NCBI GenBank assembly: GCA_016776725.1
Contig: JADHSV010000003.1
Coordinates: 25,806 to 89,805 of the forward strand
Source of the DNA: Rhodospirillales bacterium
Lineage (GTDB): Bacteria > Pseudomonadota > Alphaproteobacteria > Rhodospirillales > Shumkoniaceae
Reading direction: 5' to 3'
DNA length: 64,000 nt
Below are positions 55,887 through 63,954 of this stretch, in pieces (positions within the stretch are counted from its first letter, which is position 1; the number at the start of each line of letters is the position of its first letter). Below the pieces are notes generated by a model, which was not told where the DNA came from, did no database searches, and worked only from the letters and a program-made list of their open reading frames with translations. The position numbers and the translations under genes were made by a program.

Positions 55887-57008
55887 TCAAGGCGTCCAAC
55901 GGTAGCGCTCGATGGTTTCTTCGTTCAGTTCGATCCCCAGCCCCGGTCCGTCCGGAATACGCAGCATGCCGTCCGCCAGTTTGAACGGCTTCCGACTGAG
56001 GCTGGATTTCAGCGGGTTGTTCATCACATTGAATTCCTGCCACGGCGCGTCGCGTTGCGTGGCCAGGAAATGCAGCGTCGCCGCGACCAGAATATCCGTC
56101 GACCAGCAGTGCGGGATCACACGCACGTTGCGCACCTCGGCCAGGGCGGCGATACGGCGAATTTCGGTGATGCCGCCGCATCGGGCAATGTCGGGCTGGA
56201 CGATGCGCAGTCCGCCCCGTTCCATCAGATCGCGAAAACCGAAGCGGCTTGTTTCCTTTTCGCCTGTGGCGATGGGGGTGGGCGACACCGCGACCAGTTT
56301 GGCAAAGCCGTCCAGATCGTCGGGCGACAGGGGCTCTTCCAGGAAATAGACATCCTGCTCGGCCAACGCACCCGCCAGCCACACGGCCTGCTCAAACGGG
56401 ACCGGCGTTCCCATATCCAGCATCAGGGCGATATCGGGACCCAGGGCGGCGCGGATTTCGCCGACCCACTTGGCATCCGATTTCACGTTGCCGCCAAGTC
56501 CGCCCCAGCCGAACTTCATTCCCGTGAACCCGGCGTCGGCGTGGCTTTGGGCCTGTTCAATCATGGCTTCGGGCGAGGCCGGCGTCAGGTCGCTGGCGTA
56601 GGCCGGGACCGCGTCGCGCAGCTTGCCGCCCAGCAGTTGGTGGATGGGCTGGCCCGTGGCCTTGCCCAGCAAATCCCACAGCGCGATGTCGATACCGCTG
56701 ATGGCCTGCATCACCGCGCCGCGGCGGCCATAGGAAACCGTGTGGTCATACATGGCGTTCCACAGCTCGTTGATGCGCAAGGGGTTCTTGCCCATCAACA
56801 GCGGTTTTAAGCCCTGGGTCGTCAGGTGCGATATGGGGGCGTCGATGATCGCCTTTAGCACCGTGGGCGAGGTGTGGGCTTCGCCGATACCGACCAGTCC
56901 TTCGTCGGTATGGATGCGGATGATCAGCACGTCCTGCAGATTGTCCCCGTTGGCAAGCACCGGTTCGGGAAGGCGCAGGATGATGGTTTCGATGTCCGTT
57001 ATTTTCAT
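55887..57008 (-). CDS. Enolase-superfamily (mandelate racemase/muconate lactonizing) enzyme
   Basis: The 373-residue enzyme belongs to the mandelate racemase branch of the enolase superfamily, whose members dehydrate or epimerise acid sugars. Seen are MKFGWGGLG, giving one catalytic lysine where KxK is usual, metal ligands in LMLDMG, FLEEPL and ATGEKE, and the His-Asp pair of this branch in VQPDIARCGG and VIPHCWSTD. The start at 57008 gives MKITDIETIILRLPEP. It leads a three-gene operon with a cupin and an amidohydrolase, which suggests catabolism of an acid sugar or lactone; that role is inference. Confidence 0.92.
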   Translation of the reverse strand: MKITDIETIILRLPEPVLANGDNLQDVLIIRIHTDEGLVGIGEAHTSPTVLKAIIDAPISHLTTQGLKPLLMGKNPLRINELWNAMYDHTVSYGRRGAVMQAISGIDIALWDLLGKATGQPIHQLLGGKLRDAVPAYASDLTPASPEAMIEQAQSHADAGFTGMKFGWGGLGGNVKSDAKWVGEIRAALGPDIALMLDMGTPVPFEQAVWLAGALAEQDVYFLEEPLSPDDLDGFAKLVAVSPTPIATGEKETSRFGFRDLMERGGLRIVQPDIARCGGITEIRRIAALAEVRNVRVIPHCWSTDILVAATLHFLATQRDAPWQEFNVMNNPLKSSLSRKPFKLADGMLRIPDGPGLGIELNEETIERYRWTP

Positions 57009-57127
57009 GGCGGCGTTTCCGATGCAGAAAATTATTTTCCGGATTATAACATTTGTCGGCGAAAACGCTCCACACGTCTTGCCTGTAGCCGAAATATGCG
57101 GCACGATTTAGGCTGAAAGGATGGGGA

Positions 57128-57652
57128 ATGGCGTTCAACGGCACCTTTAGCATGCTTGGCATTGACGAGCGGCGGTCGCTTCTTGAATCGGGCGTGAAAC
57201 GCCGGTTCAAGAACGGGCAGCTTATTATTCGCCAGGGGATCGTGCTTCAGGGAATTTTCGTGGTTACCAAGGGCGAGGTGCGGGTCGAGCACGGCGTGCG
57301 CGTCCTCAGAAAGACCAGGGTCATGGGACAGGACGGCGCGACGAGGATGCGGGAAATCCCCGGTCGGCTGTCGGTCGAGGTAGCCCGCCTGGGCCGCGGC
57401 GCCATATTCGGCGAGATGTCCTTCGTTGACGATTCACCGACCAGCGCCTCGGTTGCCGCCGTCGGCGATGTAGAGACCGTATTTATCGACGCCGCCCAGA
57501 TGAATTTGAGGCTTGAGCAGGAACCCGAATTCGGCAAACGCTTTTACCATTCGCTGGCGATCGAACTTGCCAAACGCCTGCGTGAGGCCAACAAGCGATC
57601 ACGCGGCGGGCGGCCCCATGTGAAGGCAAAAGGAAAACAAGGGGCTGCGTGA
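57128..57652 (+). CDS. Cyclic nucleotide-binding domain protein
   Basis: The 174-residue protein has one cyclic-nucleotide-binding domain (about 20-140), with cassette FGEMSFVDDSPTSASVAA. The canonical arginine after the loop is replaced (SPTSAS), so ligand affinity or preference may differ from CRP. The C-terminal helix ends in a basic tail (KRSRGGRPHVKAKGK) and there is no helix-turn-helix, so it is not a classic transcription factor. It is divergent from the enolase-superfamily operon and followed 79 bases later by DUF2333 on the same strand, possibly co-transcribed. Confidence 0.83.
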   Translation: MAFNGTFSMLGIDERRSLLESGVKRRFKNGQLIIRQGIVLQGIFVVTKGEVRVEHGVRVLRKTRVMGQDGATRMREIPGRLSVEVARLGRGAIFGEMSFVDDSPTSASVAAVGDVETVFIDAAQMNLRLEQEPEFGKRFYHSLAIELAKRLREANKRSRGGRPHVKAKGKQGAA

Positions 57653-57731
57653 TACTCCGCACTGGCACGCGTTTTTTATTCTGCCATATTCTTGAGTGAA
57701 ACTTATCTTACAGGCGACGGGAGAAATTCTT

Positions 57732-58730
57732 TTGGCAAATATCTGGGGCCGGATTTCCGATGGGTTCAGGGGCGCGCGGGATCGTATCGGCGAGGGGCTG
57801 CGCGGCATCTTCGCGGGCGGCCGATGGACACTTGTGGTGGTCGGACTTCTGGCCGTGATCGCCCTTTACTATCCCGTCGGCATGATGCTGGCCAACATCG
57901 TGAATGACGATGTGGCCTTCGAGGCTCCGGCCGAGTTCCAGGTTGCCAAGGGCAGCCGCGCCGTGGCCATGGCCGCCGCCCTGATCGACCGCGAGGTGAC
58001 GCAAACCAAATGGGTCGCCAACAAGCCCTTTATTTTCCCCTCCTCCCTGCTCGACAACATGCCCAACTTCCAGATGGGACTGGTCTATGCCGTGTCGCGC
58101 TTCGCCATCGAGATGACCGACGTTCTGGGCCGCACCCGCGGTTCCAGTCAGGCCGACGCCGATCTGGACAAGGCCTCGGGTCTGCTCAAGTACGACGGCA
58201 CCATCTGGGTGTGGGAACCCTCCACCTCGCTGATGCCCACCGCCAGCGCCGAGCGCCAGTACGTGGCCGGGCAAAAGGCGCTGATGCGCTTTAACGAACG
58301 CCTGGGCGAGGGCAACGCGGTTTACGACAAACGGGCCGACAACCTGATCGCCTTTCTGGCCCGCGTCGGCTCCGACCTGGGCAGCGCGTCGGCGGCACTC
58401 GATGCCCGCGCCATGGGATCGGACGCCGGCTGGTTCGACACCCAGGCCGACGACATCTTCTACGCCGCCAAGGGCCGCCTTTACGGCTACTTCGTCCTGC
58501 TGCGTGAAATCGGTATCGATTTCGCCGAAGTCATCGCCGAAAAGAAAGTGGGCAAGGCCTGGGAGCAGATGCTGGGAAGCCTGAGCACGGCGGCGGTCAT
58601 GGACCCCCTGATCGTCTCCAACGGCGCCAACGACGGACTATTCGTGCCCAGCCACCTGGCCGTGCAGGGCTTTTATTTGCTGCGCGCCCGAACCCAGCTA
58701 AAGGAAGTCGAAAACATCCTCTTGAAGTAG
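57732..58730 (+). CDS. DUF2333 family membrane-anchored protein
   Basis: The 332-residue protein has a cytoplasmic N-terminus, one transmembrane helix (about 35-55, WTLVVVGLLAVIALYYPVGMMLA) and a large helical domain outside with FIFPSSLLDNMPNFQMG, the core of the DUF2333 family. The family is of unknown function and found in Proteobacteria. I chose the TTG at 57732, with GGGAG eight bases before it; a GTG at 57696 lacks a ribosome site. It may share a transcript with the cyclic-nucleotide-binding gene and is the last core gene before the repeat arrays. Confidence 0.85.
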   Translation: MANIWGRISDGFRGARDRIGEGLRGIFAGGRWTLVVVGLLAVIALYYPVGMMLANIVNDDVAFEAPAEFQVAKGSRAVAMAAALIDREVTQTKWVANKPFIFPSSLLDNMPNFQMGLVYAVSRFAIEMTDVLGRTRGSSQADADLDKASGLLKYDGTIWVWEPSTSLMPTASAERQYVAGQKALMRFNERLGEGNAVYDKRADNLIAFLARVGSDLGSASAALDARAMGSDAGWFDTQADDIFYAAKGRLYGYFVLLREIGIDFAEVIAEKKVGKAWEQMLGSLSTAAVMDPLIVSNGANDGLFVPSHLAVQGFYLLRARTQLKEVENILLK

Positions 58731-59021
58731 GTCGCAGCGCGACCGGCACTAAAACCGGCGCCAAAACCGACACCCGGCCCGGCAAAACCTCGTTTCACGC
58801 CGCCAAAACCCATGCCCAAACGCATTAACCCCCCGAAAACAAACAAAAACACCCCCAAAACACACGAAAATGTAAGCATTTGTCATCAAATGTAGGCAAA
58901 CGTCATCATCTGCCCCCCGCGCTTACGCCACATATCCACAATGTCAAACAACATAGTCGGAATAATAACCTAAAACACGCAAAAAGTCAACCCTTCTTCC
59001 TTTCTTTCCCCAAACCCGCCC
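58731..59021. other. Non-coding, C/A-skewed spacer with 20-bp tandem pair
   Basis: No gene is convincing here. The plus strand is dominated by C and A (58740-58870), and a 20-base unit starting AAATGTAAGC is repeated immediately (58868-58887 and 58888-58907, 16 of 20 identical). The spacer links the end of DUF2333 to the first repeat array. Confidence 0.6.
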
Positions 59022-59288
59022 CAGCCTGCGTGGCGAGTGAACGCGATTTACAACACACAAACATCCCCATACCCCCACCCCCGACAACAAGCCCGGAGGA
59101 GTGCACCAGCGCGACGACTATGCGACCAAGCGGGAGCGCAGGCTGCGTGCCGCCTGAACGTAATTAAACAAAAACGGCACCACGCGAGGCCCCCGACAAC
59201 AAGCCTGGAGGGGCGCGCAGCGCCTCGACTAGCGCCATTGAGGCGCGCAGCCTGCGTGGGGCTTGAACGCCAGAACGAATGAAAAAGG
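59022..59288 (-). repeat. Left repeat array (about 110-bp units) flanking the McrBC-like module
   Basis: Units end with similar GCCTGCGTGG...TTGAACG sequences at 59043 (partial, 22 bases), 59160 (117-base unit) and 59269 (109-base unit), followed by GAACGAATGAAAAAGG. The array is the reverse complement of the array at 63570-63836: the terminal unit segment 59240-59269 matches the reverse of 63587-63616 exactly, and the partial outer copies also match each other nearly base for base. Inner parts are degenerate. Confidence 0.85.
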
Positions 59289-59398
59289 CGGCGTGGTGCG
59301 CAAGCCAGCAAGGGGTGGGTCGGTGATTCCAAGATTGCGGAATTCACAATTTGAGCGCCGTCACATTTACTTTGGTCGTATTGAGAAAGAAGGGTGGT

Positions 59399-61015
59399 TC
59401 AGTCGTGCGTTGGTGGTGCCAGCGCTTTTTCTAACCACGCGATCACCGGCCTTAACCATTCCTCGTCGGGCTCAAGTGGGCAGTGGAGTACACCGAACTG
59501 ATGTTCGTCGTGGTAATCCTGACTGGCGTATAGGGCCGTTCCTTCCACTATTTTGGGGATGATAGCAAAGGCTGCTGCTGGAGGCTTGCTGTGCCAGCGA
59601 AGGCTATCCCTGTAGACGTGAATATTTCCTAAACTACTGAGAACATACTGTTTTTTGGTCCGGAACTTGGCGTCTAAGATGACCCATGATACTAGTTCGC
59701 TCTCTTCATCGAACACCGCAAGTACGTAGTCAGGTTCTCGTTTTTGTGACAGGCTAGAAAAACCTTCTGATGAATTGCCAGGGGCGCGAGGAAACTTCAC
59801 CTGAGTCCTAAGCTCGATCCGTTGGCCACCGTTCTCTATTCGGATGGTTCCCATGCTTGGTGCCTCGCGAAGCAATCGCAAGTCAGGATTGCTGACGGAC
59901 TTCCAATTCCAATCTGTTCCTAGATGTTGTGCCAAGCCTTCTGCCATCCGAAACAGCACTAAATACTCATAAAGCTCCCATGTTTCACGAAGGCCCACCA
60001 ATGTGCCGCCATCCCTATTAGGGATCAGCCCTCTTGCCATCATTCTTCTTGCGATTCGGTGAAGGCGCAGAGACGGAGGGTGGTCAAATAAGGCCTGAGC
60101 GGCACTTTCGTTTAGGGGAGATGGTTTAAGCCCTAAAAGCGGTGGGCGGTTTAAGCTCTCTCGTAGGAGTTTAAATACTGGAGCCAGTTTTTCAGAGAGC
60201 ATATTGCAGTAGGCTCTGCCCTGGTCTCCAATGCCGCCCGCCCTGTCCATCTTCGCCTTATCGAGATATTGGCCGAGTATTTCCAGGTCTTTCAACAGTC
60301 TCCTGAGCAGCCAAACCAGATACCGGGTAACGGGGTGATCATGAGTAATGCGGGAAACGGCTTGATTGATTTTGATAGGCAGAAGGTCAACTTCTTTTGC
60401 CCGCACCATACTGTGCCAGGTGACGGCAGCTTGGGGGGACTGGGCCAAATGTTGCACCGTCTGGATATCGGGTCTACGGGTGTATGACATGCGACGGATT
60501 TCTCGCTCCTGACGGCTGTATAAAAGCGGGTCGAAGCGGAGCCCCCGCAAAGCTTTCTTCAAGTCTTCAAGAAAGGCCTCTATGACGCGTGGCCTCGCGA
60601 TCATGGCTGAACGCTTGCTGAATGCACTGCGAAAATGTCCCGGTGATACTCCCCACGGCAAACCAGGGATACGTGCTTCTAATTCATCAATTAGGTCAAG
60701 AAAGGCCTCTTTACCCAGCTTATTTTCTGATGGAGCAATATCTACATCAATGCTTGCGCAGAGGTCCCCACATGTAACCCGAAATCTGGATAATCCGGCA
60801 AAGGTCTTGGGGAAATACGTCCATCCTGTGGTTAACATATTGTCCGACCGACTGACCTTCTTGTCCTCTATGCCAAAGCCTTCGATTTCCAGTTCAGCAA
60901 TGTCCTCTTCGGTTACGGAAATATTGATAGGGTCTCCTTCGGCGAATATATAGGGACCATCAGGCCCATCGCGGGCTGGTTCTCGCCCACTTTTATCCGT
61001 GATCAGGACATCCAT
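59399..61015 (-). CDS. McrC-like DUF2357/PD-(D/E)XK nuclease
   Basis: The 538-residue protein is the nuclease subunit of an McrBC-like system. The first 120 residues look like a beta-rich adaptor, the middle is helical (150-330), and the C-terminus is a PD-(D/E)XK nuclease. Catalytic candidates are Glu350 in WELYEYLVLF, Asp429 in EPDYVLAVF, and Asp448 and Lys450 in WVILDAKFR. Such proteins are driven by an McrB-type motor to cut modified or invading DNA or RNA. It starts three bases after the motor gene stop, so the two are coupled. Composition is A+T-richer than the core. Confidence 0.9.
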   Translation of the reverse strand: MDVLITDKSGREPARDGPDGPYIFAEGDPINISVTEEDIAELEIEGFGIEDKKVSRSDNMLTTGWTYFPKTFAGLSRFRVTCGDLCASIDVDIAPSENKLGKEAFLDLIDELEARIPGLPWGVSPGHFRSAFSKRSAMIARPRVIEAFLEDLKKALRGLRFDPLLYSRQEREIRRMSYTRRPDIQTVQHLAQSPQAAVTWHSMVRAKEVDLLPIKINQAVSRITHDHPVTRYLVWLLRRLLKDLEILGQYLDKAKMDRAGGIGDQGRAYCNMLSEKLAPVFKLLRESLNRPPLLGLKPSPLNESAAQALFDHPPSLRLHRIARRMMARGLIPNRDGGTLVGLRETWELYEYLVLFRMAEGLAQHLGTDWNWKSVSNPDLRLLREAPSMGTIRIENGGQRIELRTQVKFPRAPGNSSEGFSSLSQKREPDYVLAVFDEESELVSWVILDAKFRTKKQYVLSSLGNIHVYRDSLRWHSKPPAAAFAIIPKIVEGTALYASQDYHDEHQFGVLHCPLEPDEEWLRPVIAWLEKALAPPTHD

Positions 61016-61018
61016 GAC

Positions 61019-63343
61019 CTAAGACCAGAACCGTACTACACCCATGGCCGCCAAGTCTTCTCGCATGCCTTTGACGCGCGCGGCGCAGTGGTTCAGGCCG
61101 TGCTTTGTGCAGGTGTTTTCTAAATCGCTTAGAGCTTGAGTAAATGCCTCTGTGTCCTCACCGCGGAGTTTGGGCAATACCTTAGAATAGATTGCAGTAT
61201 CAATTGACGGTGTGGAATTTGCCGGATCAGGCCATGCCATGCAAAATCTCAAGACTTCATCAAAGACCCGGTAGCCGAAGTGTCTACGCACTGGATGCAG
61301 AACGTCATACACATCACTAAGAACGGGGAACACTCGGCCCAATAGATCAGACGGGATTTCTTCATTTTGGAGTTGTTTGGCGCGCCATGCATCTTTGTTG
61401 ACTTCCCAGAACTCAAATGGGAAAGCGCGATCTAAGACTTTATCCGAAAATGGGTGCGTCGTTTCATCCATGTTAACGGTGCCAAATATGAACAAGTTTC
61501 GTGGCCAGGGTATGGTTGGCTCAACACCATCAATAGCGTAATCATAAGAATGTAACTTCAGAATTTGATTTCCGGCTCTTCCCTCCATGGCAGATAGGAA
61601 CGGGGCAAAATAGTGTTCAACTCTAGCCAAATTCATTTCATCAAGGCACAGGAAGAACGGTTTTTCCGGGGATTTTACGGCACGCAAAAGAAATGAGAGG
61701 ACCTCAGTTTTTTGATATTGGGTTTCTTCGTGTAACGGGTTCACGAAGCCCAACAAACCGGTCGGATCAGTCCAATCTAGCCATACGGCAATCTCACAAT
61801 AATGGGAGGTAAGAGGAACGTTCACAGTCTTACAATAAGCTTCTGCGTATGCTCGCGCAAAAGAGGTTTTGCCCGTCCCTGAAAGGCCTGTAAGGAGCAC
61901 GAAGCGTTTACTATCTAGGGTATGTAGTGCGCCGTGTACGCCATGTAAAAATCTATTAGGTAAGATAAGCCCATCGGTTGCGAAATGGTTTGCGAGGTCA
62001 TTGAAATCCGCTTCTTTGATGGAAATAACGGGCGTTTCCAGTGGCTCTTCGTCATCCTCCTCGTCTGGGAGCGCATCTTCTTCTGCCGTGACATTCCAAG
62101 GGGACATGTCCGCTGGTAGGCCGCTTGCCCAATATTGGCCGTCATCGGTAGCGGAGACATTCAGAATATTATTGGCGTCCCGGAGAAGCTCAATAAGACC
62201 GAGTTTGAGCATCCAAGAAGTCAATTGGATCGGCATCCTATCCGTTGTCCAGCTCGGATATATATCCCGCATTTTCCTGAATAAGTCTTTCCTGGGAACG
62301 CTCCAATTGCCGTCTCGAACAAGGGCCAACAACAGGGCAAAACCGAAAAATCGTTTTGCTAAAGTGGGAAATAGAACTTGGTGTGGAGGTTCGCCATCAC
62401 GCAGCTCCTCACCAATTGGAGTTAAATAATAAGCACCATTGTCAAAGCGCAATAAATCAAGAGCCTTAGCTTGATTGACAACCATATTTGCCGACTTTGT
62501 ACTTAGGTCCGGGCTCTCATCAATGATCAGTGCACGCAACTCTTCTCTCGGTGCTCCGTTTGTTGCCGATTCAGTGATTTTTTGCAGCAAGGGGATGTTG
62601 TTAGCAACGTGGAACAATCCTCTACGCTGTACTTCGGTGGGGAGAATGAAGAGGGATGGGCTATCTGTTGCCGTTGTATACGTCTTCACACCAATTTGAG
62701 CGCCGGCCTTTTCGTCCTCACTTTTTTGGTATTCTGTGGCAAGCCACCAAGCAAATTGGTTGACATCAACGGCATTTTCTAAAGAGAGCTCTAGCTTTAA
62801 AATATCAAACAATTGAGCTGCCGTTTCCGCATGGGGCACCAGGACTTTCATATACGGCCCCATTTTTTCGCCCATGGCACGGTGTAAGGTCTTTAGCCAA
62901 GGGGTGCTGACAACGCACATGACGTCAAACGGGCGTAGAGCGGCAAATACACGAATAACCCTTGCCCAAGGCTTTCGGCCAGAAGGGGAGTGGTTCCTGG
63001 AGACATAGTCAATAATCTTGTCGAAAATCACCTGTTGCTTACGACCAAGGTCGTAAGGTGAGCTATTCCGAGGGCTGTCTTTCAAATCCCAGAGAATGTC
63101 GATCACGGTGTGATCTTGATAGGCCCCCTTCACGGTGACCGCATTTCCTGGGCCAATTGTTGTTATGGGGTTCTCCTCCCACAGACGTTTCTGAAACTCT
63201 GGGGAATAGAATTGGGATTGGGAAGCCTTGTTGACCTCAGAGATAAAGCCTAGATAATTCTGCCGCCAAGCGCCCCATAGCTCATCTCGGATAGGCCGGT
63301 AGTCGTTTTCGTATGTATCTTTGAGTGTTTCAATATTTGGCAC
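61019..63343 (-). CDS. McrB-like AAA+ motor with unusual N-terminal half
   Basis: The 774-residue protein ends in an McrB-type AAA+ domain. Walker A is GLSGTGKT (486-493), Walker B is FFLCLDEMN (563-571), and the McrB-specific sensor loop is GTVNMDETT (621-629), with an arginine finger in LDRAF. McrB proteins hydrolyse GTP rather than ATP. The N-terminal 440 residues are not the usual DUF3578: 1-230 is of unknown fold, about 250-318 resembles a winged helix (AYYLTPIGEELRDG), 330-410 may be a second, and 421-436 is acidic. The start is a GTG at 63343 after GGGGGGAG. Confidence 0.9.
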   Translation of the reverse strand: MPNIETLKDTYENDYRPIRDELWGAWRQNYLGFISEVNKASQSQFYSPEFQKRLWEENPITTIGPGNAVTVKGAYQDHTVIDILWDLKDSPRNSSPYDLGRKQQVIFDKIIDYVSRNHSPSGRKPWARVIRVFAALRPFDVMCVVSTPWLKTLHRAMGEKMGPYMKVLVPHAETAAQLFDILKLELSLENAVDVNQFAWWLATEYQKSEDEKAGAQIGVKTYTTATDSPSLFILPTEVQRRGLFHVANNIPLLQKITESATNGAPREELRALIIDESPDLSTKSANMVVNQAKALDLLRFDNGAYYLTPIGEELRDGEPPHQVLFPTLAKRFFGFALLLALVRDGNWSVPRKDLFRKMRDIYPSWTTDRMPIQLTSWMLKLGLIELLRDANNILNVSATDDGQYWASGLPADMSPWNVTAEEDALPDEEDDEEPLETPVISIKEADFNDLANHFATDGLILPNRFLHGVHGALHTLDSKRFVLLTGLSGTGKTSFARAYAEAYCKTVNVPLTSHYCEIAVWLDWTDPTGLLGFVNPLHEETQYQKTEVLSFLLRAVKSPEKPFFLCLDEMNLARVEHYFAPFLSAMEGRAGNQILKLHSYDYAIDGVEPTIPWPRNLFIFGTVNMDETTHPFSDKVLDRAFPFEFWEVNKDAWRAKQLQNEEIPSDLLGRVFPVLSDVYDVLHPVRRHFGYRVFDEVLRFCMAWPDPANSTPSIDTAIYSKVLPKLRGEDTEAFTQALSDLENTCTKHGLNHCAARVKGMREDLAAMGVVRFWS

Positions 63344-63382
63344 AGGCTCCCCCCTATGGCACTACACTTTTCTGTTGTATGA

Positions 63383-63411
63383 ATTGTATTGAGTTCTGCT
63401 AGGTTCGGCAA
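63383..63411 (-). promoter_or_regulatory. Promoter of the McrBC-like operon
   Basis: On the minus strand TTGCCG (63411-63406) and TACAAT (63388-63383) are spaced by exactly 17 bases, 40 bases before the motor gene start. The -10 box has five of six consensus bases. Confidence 0.6.
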
Positions 63412-63503
63412 GGATTCCAGTTCATTGGCAGCCTTAAAATAGGTCCAACATCAGCTTCTCAGGGATCAACGGGGTCAGCAGGGTCACAGTAATTTGATCC
63501 TCA

Positions 63504-63553
63504 GGTTCCGGTGACAGTGTACTAATTAGGTTCCGGTGACAGTGCACTAATTA
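63504..63553 (+). repeat. Tandem 25-bp direct repeat with the REP-like core
   Basis: GGTTCCGGTGACAGTG is followed by TACTAATTA in copy one (63504-63528) and CACTAATTA in copy two (63529-63553), a single-base difference. The GTGACAGT-N2-ACTAA core is shared with the palindromes at 21325 and 33185, but here the copies are direct, not inverted. Confidence 0.9.
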
Positions 63554-63569
63554 AAGCGCGGAGCCAGGT

Positions 63570-63836
63570 CTTTTTCATTTGTTTTGCGTTCAAGCCCCAC
63601 GCAGGCTGCGCGCCTCAACGGCGCTAGTCGGTGCGCTCCGCTTCCCTCCGGGCAAATGATCCGGCGTTGGAGTGTGAGGCCGCTTGTGTGTTTTTGATTA
63701 CGTTCAAGCCCCACGCAGGCTGCGCGCCTCAACGGCGCTAGTCGGTACGCTCCACTCCCCTCCGGGCAAATGATCCGGCGTTGGAGGGTGGGGCCGCTTG
63801 TGTGTTGTGAAACGCGTTCACGCGCCACGCAGGCTG
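63570..63836 (+). repeat. Right repeat array (114-bp units) flanking the McrBC-like module
   Basis: Two full units of exactly 114 bases (63587-63700, 63701-63814) and a 22-base partial third (63815-63836) each begin CGTTCA and contain CCACGCAGGCTG. Internal short hairpins include GCGCC-TCAAC-GGCGC. The array is inverted relative to 59022-59288, including the partial outer copy and the inner-edge sequence, so the two arrays bracket the module symmetrically. A run of ten C lies at 63868-63877. Confidence 0.92.
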
Positions 63837-63954
63837 CGGGGCGTGGACGGCGCGAACGAGCCGTCAACCCCCCCCCCGCCCTTTCTTAAGTTGCCCTTCA
63901 TCGCGGTTTCGGGGATCATGGTGGGTACCCTTCTTGAGGCTGTTTGGGGGAAAT

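Noticed and set aside
58673..58879. 68-codon minus-strand frame rich in Gly and hydrophobics
   Set aside because: It overlaps the end of DUF2333, lacks a ribosome site and results from the C/A-rich spacer composition.
63587..63836. CRISPR array
   Set aside because: Units are 114 bases and nearly identical throughout, with no short repeat plus variable spacer pattern, and no cas gene is present.
63547..63867. 106-codon frame across the right repeat array
   Set aside because: It is a translation of the 114-bp repeat (period 38 codons), so its regularity reflects DNA repeats, not a protein.
63868..63877. Run of ten C as a phase-variation tract
   Set aside because: It lies about 80 bases before the only candidate gene and outside any coding frame; it could equally be an assembly-prone homopolymer.
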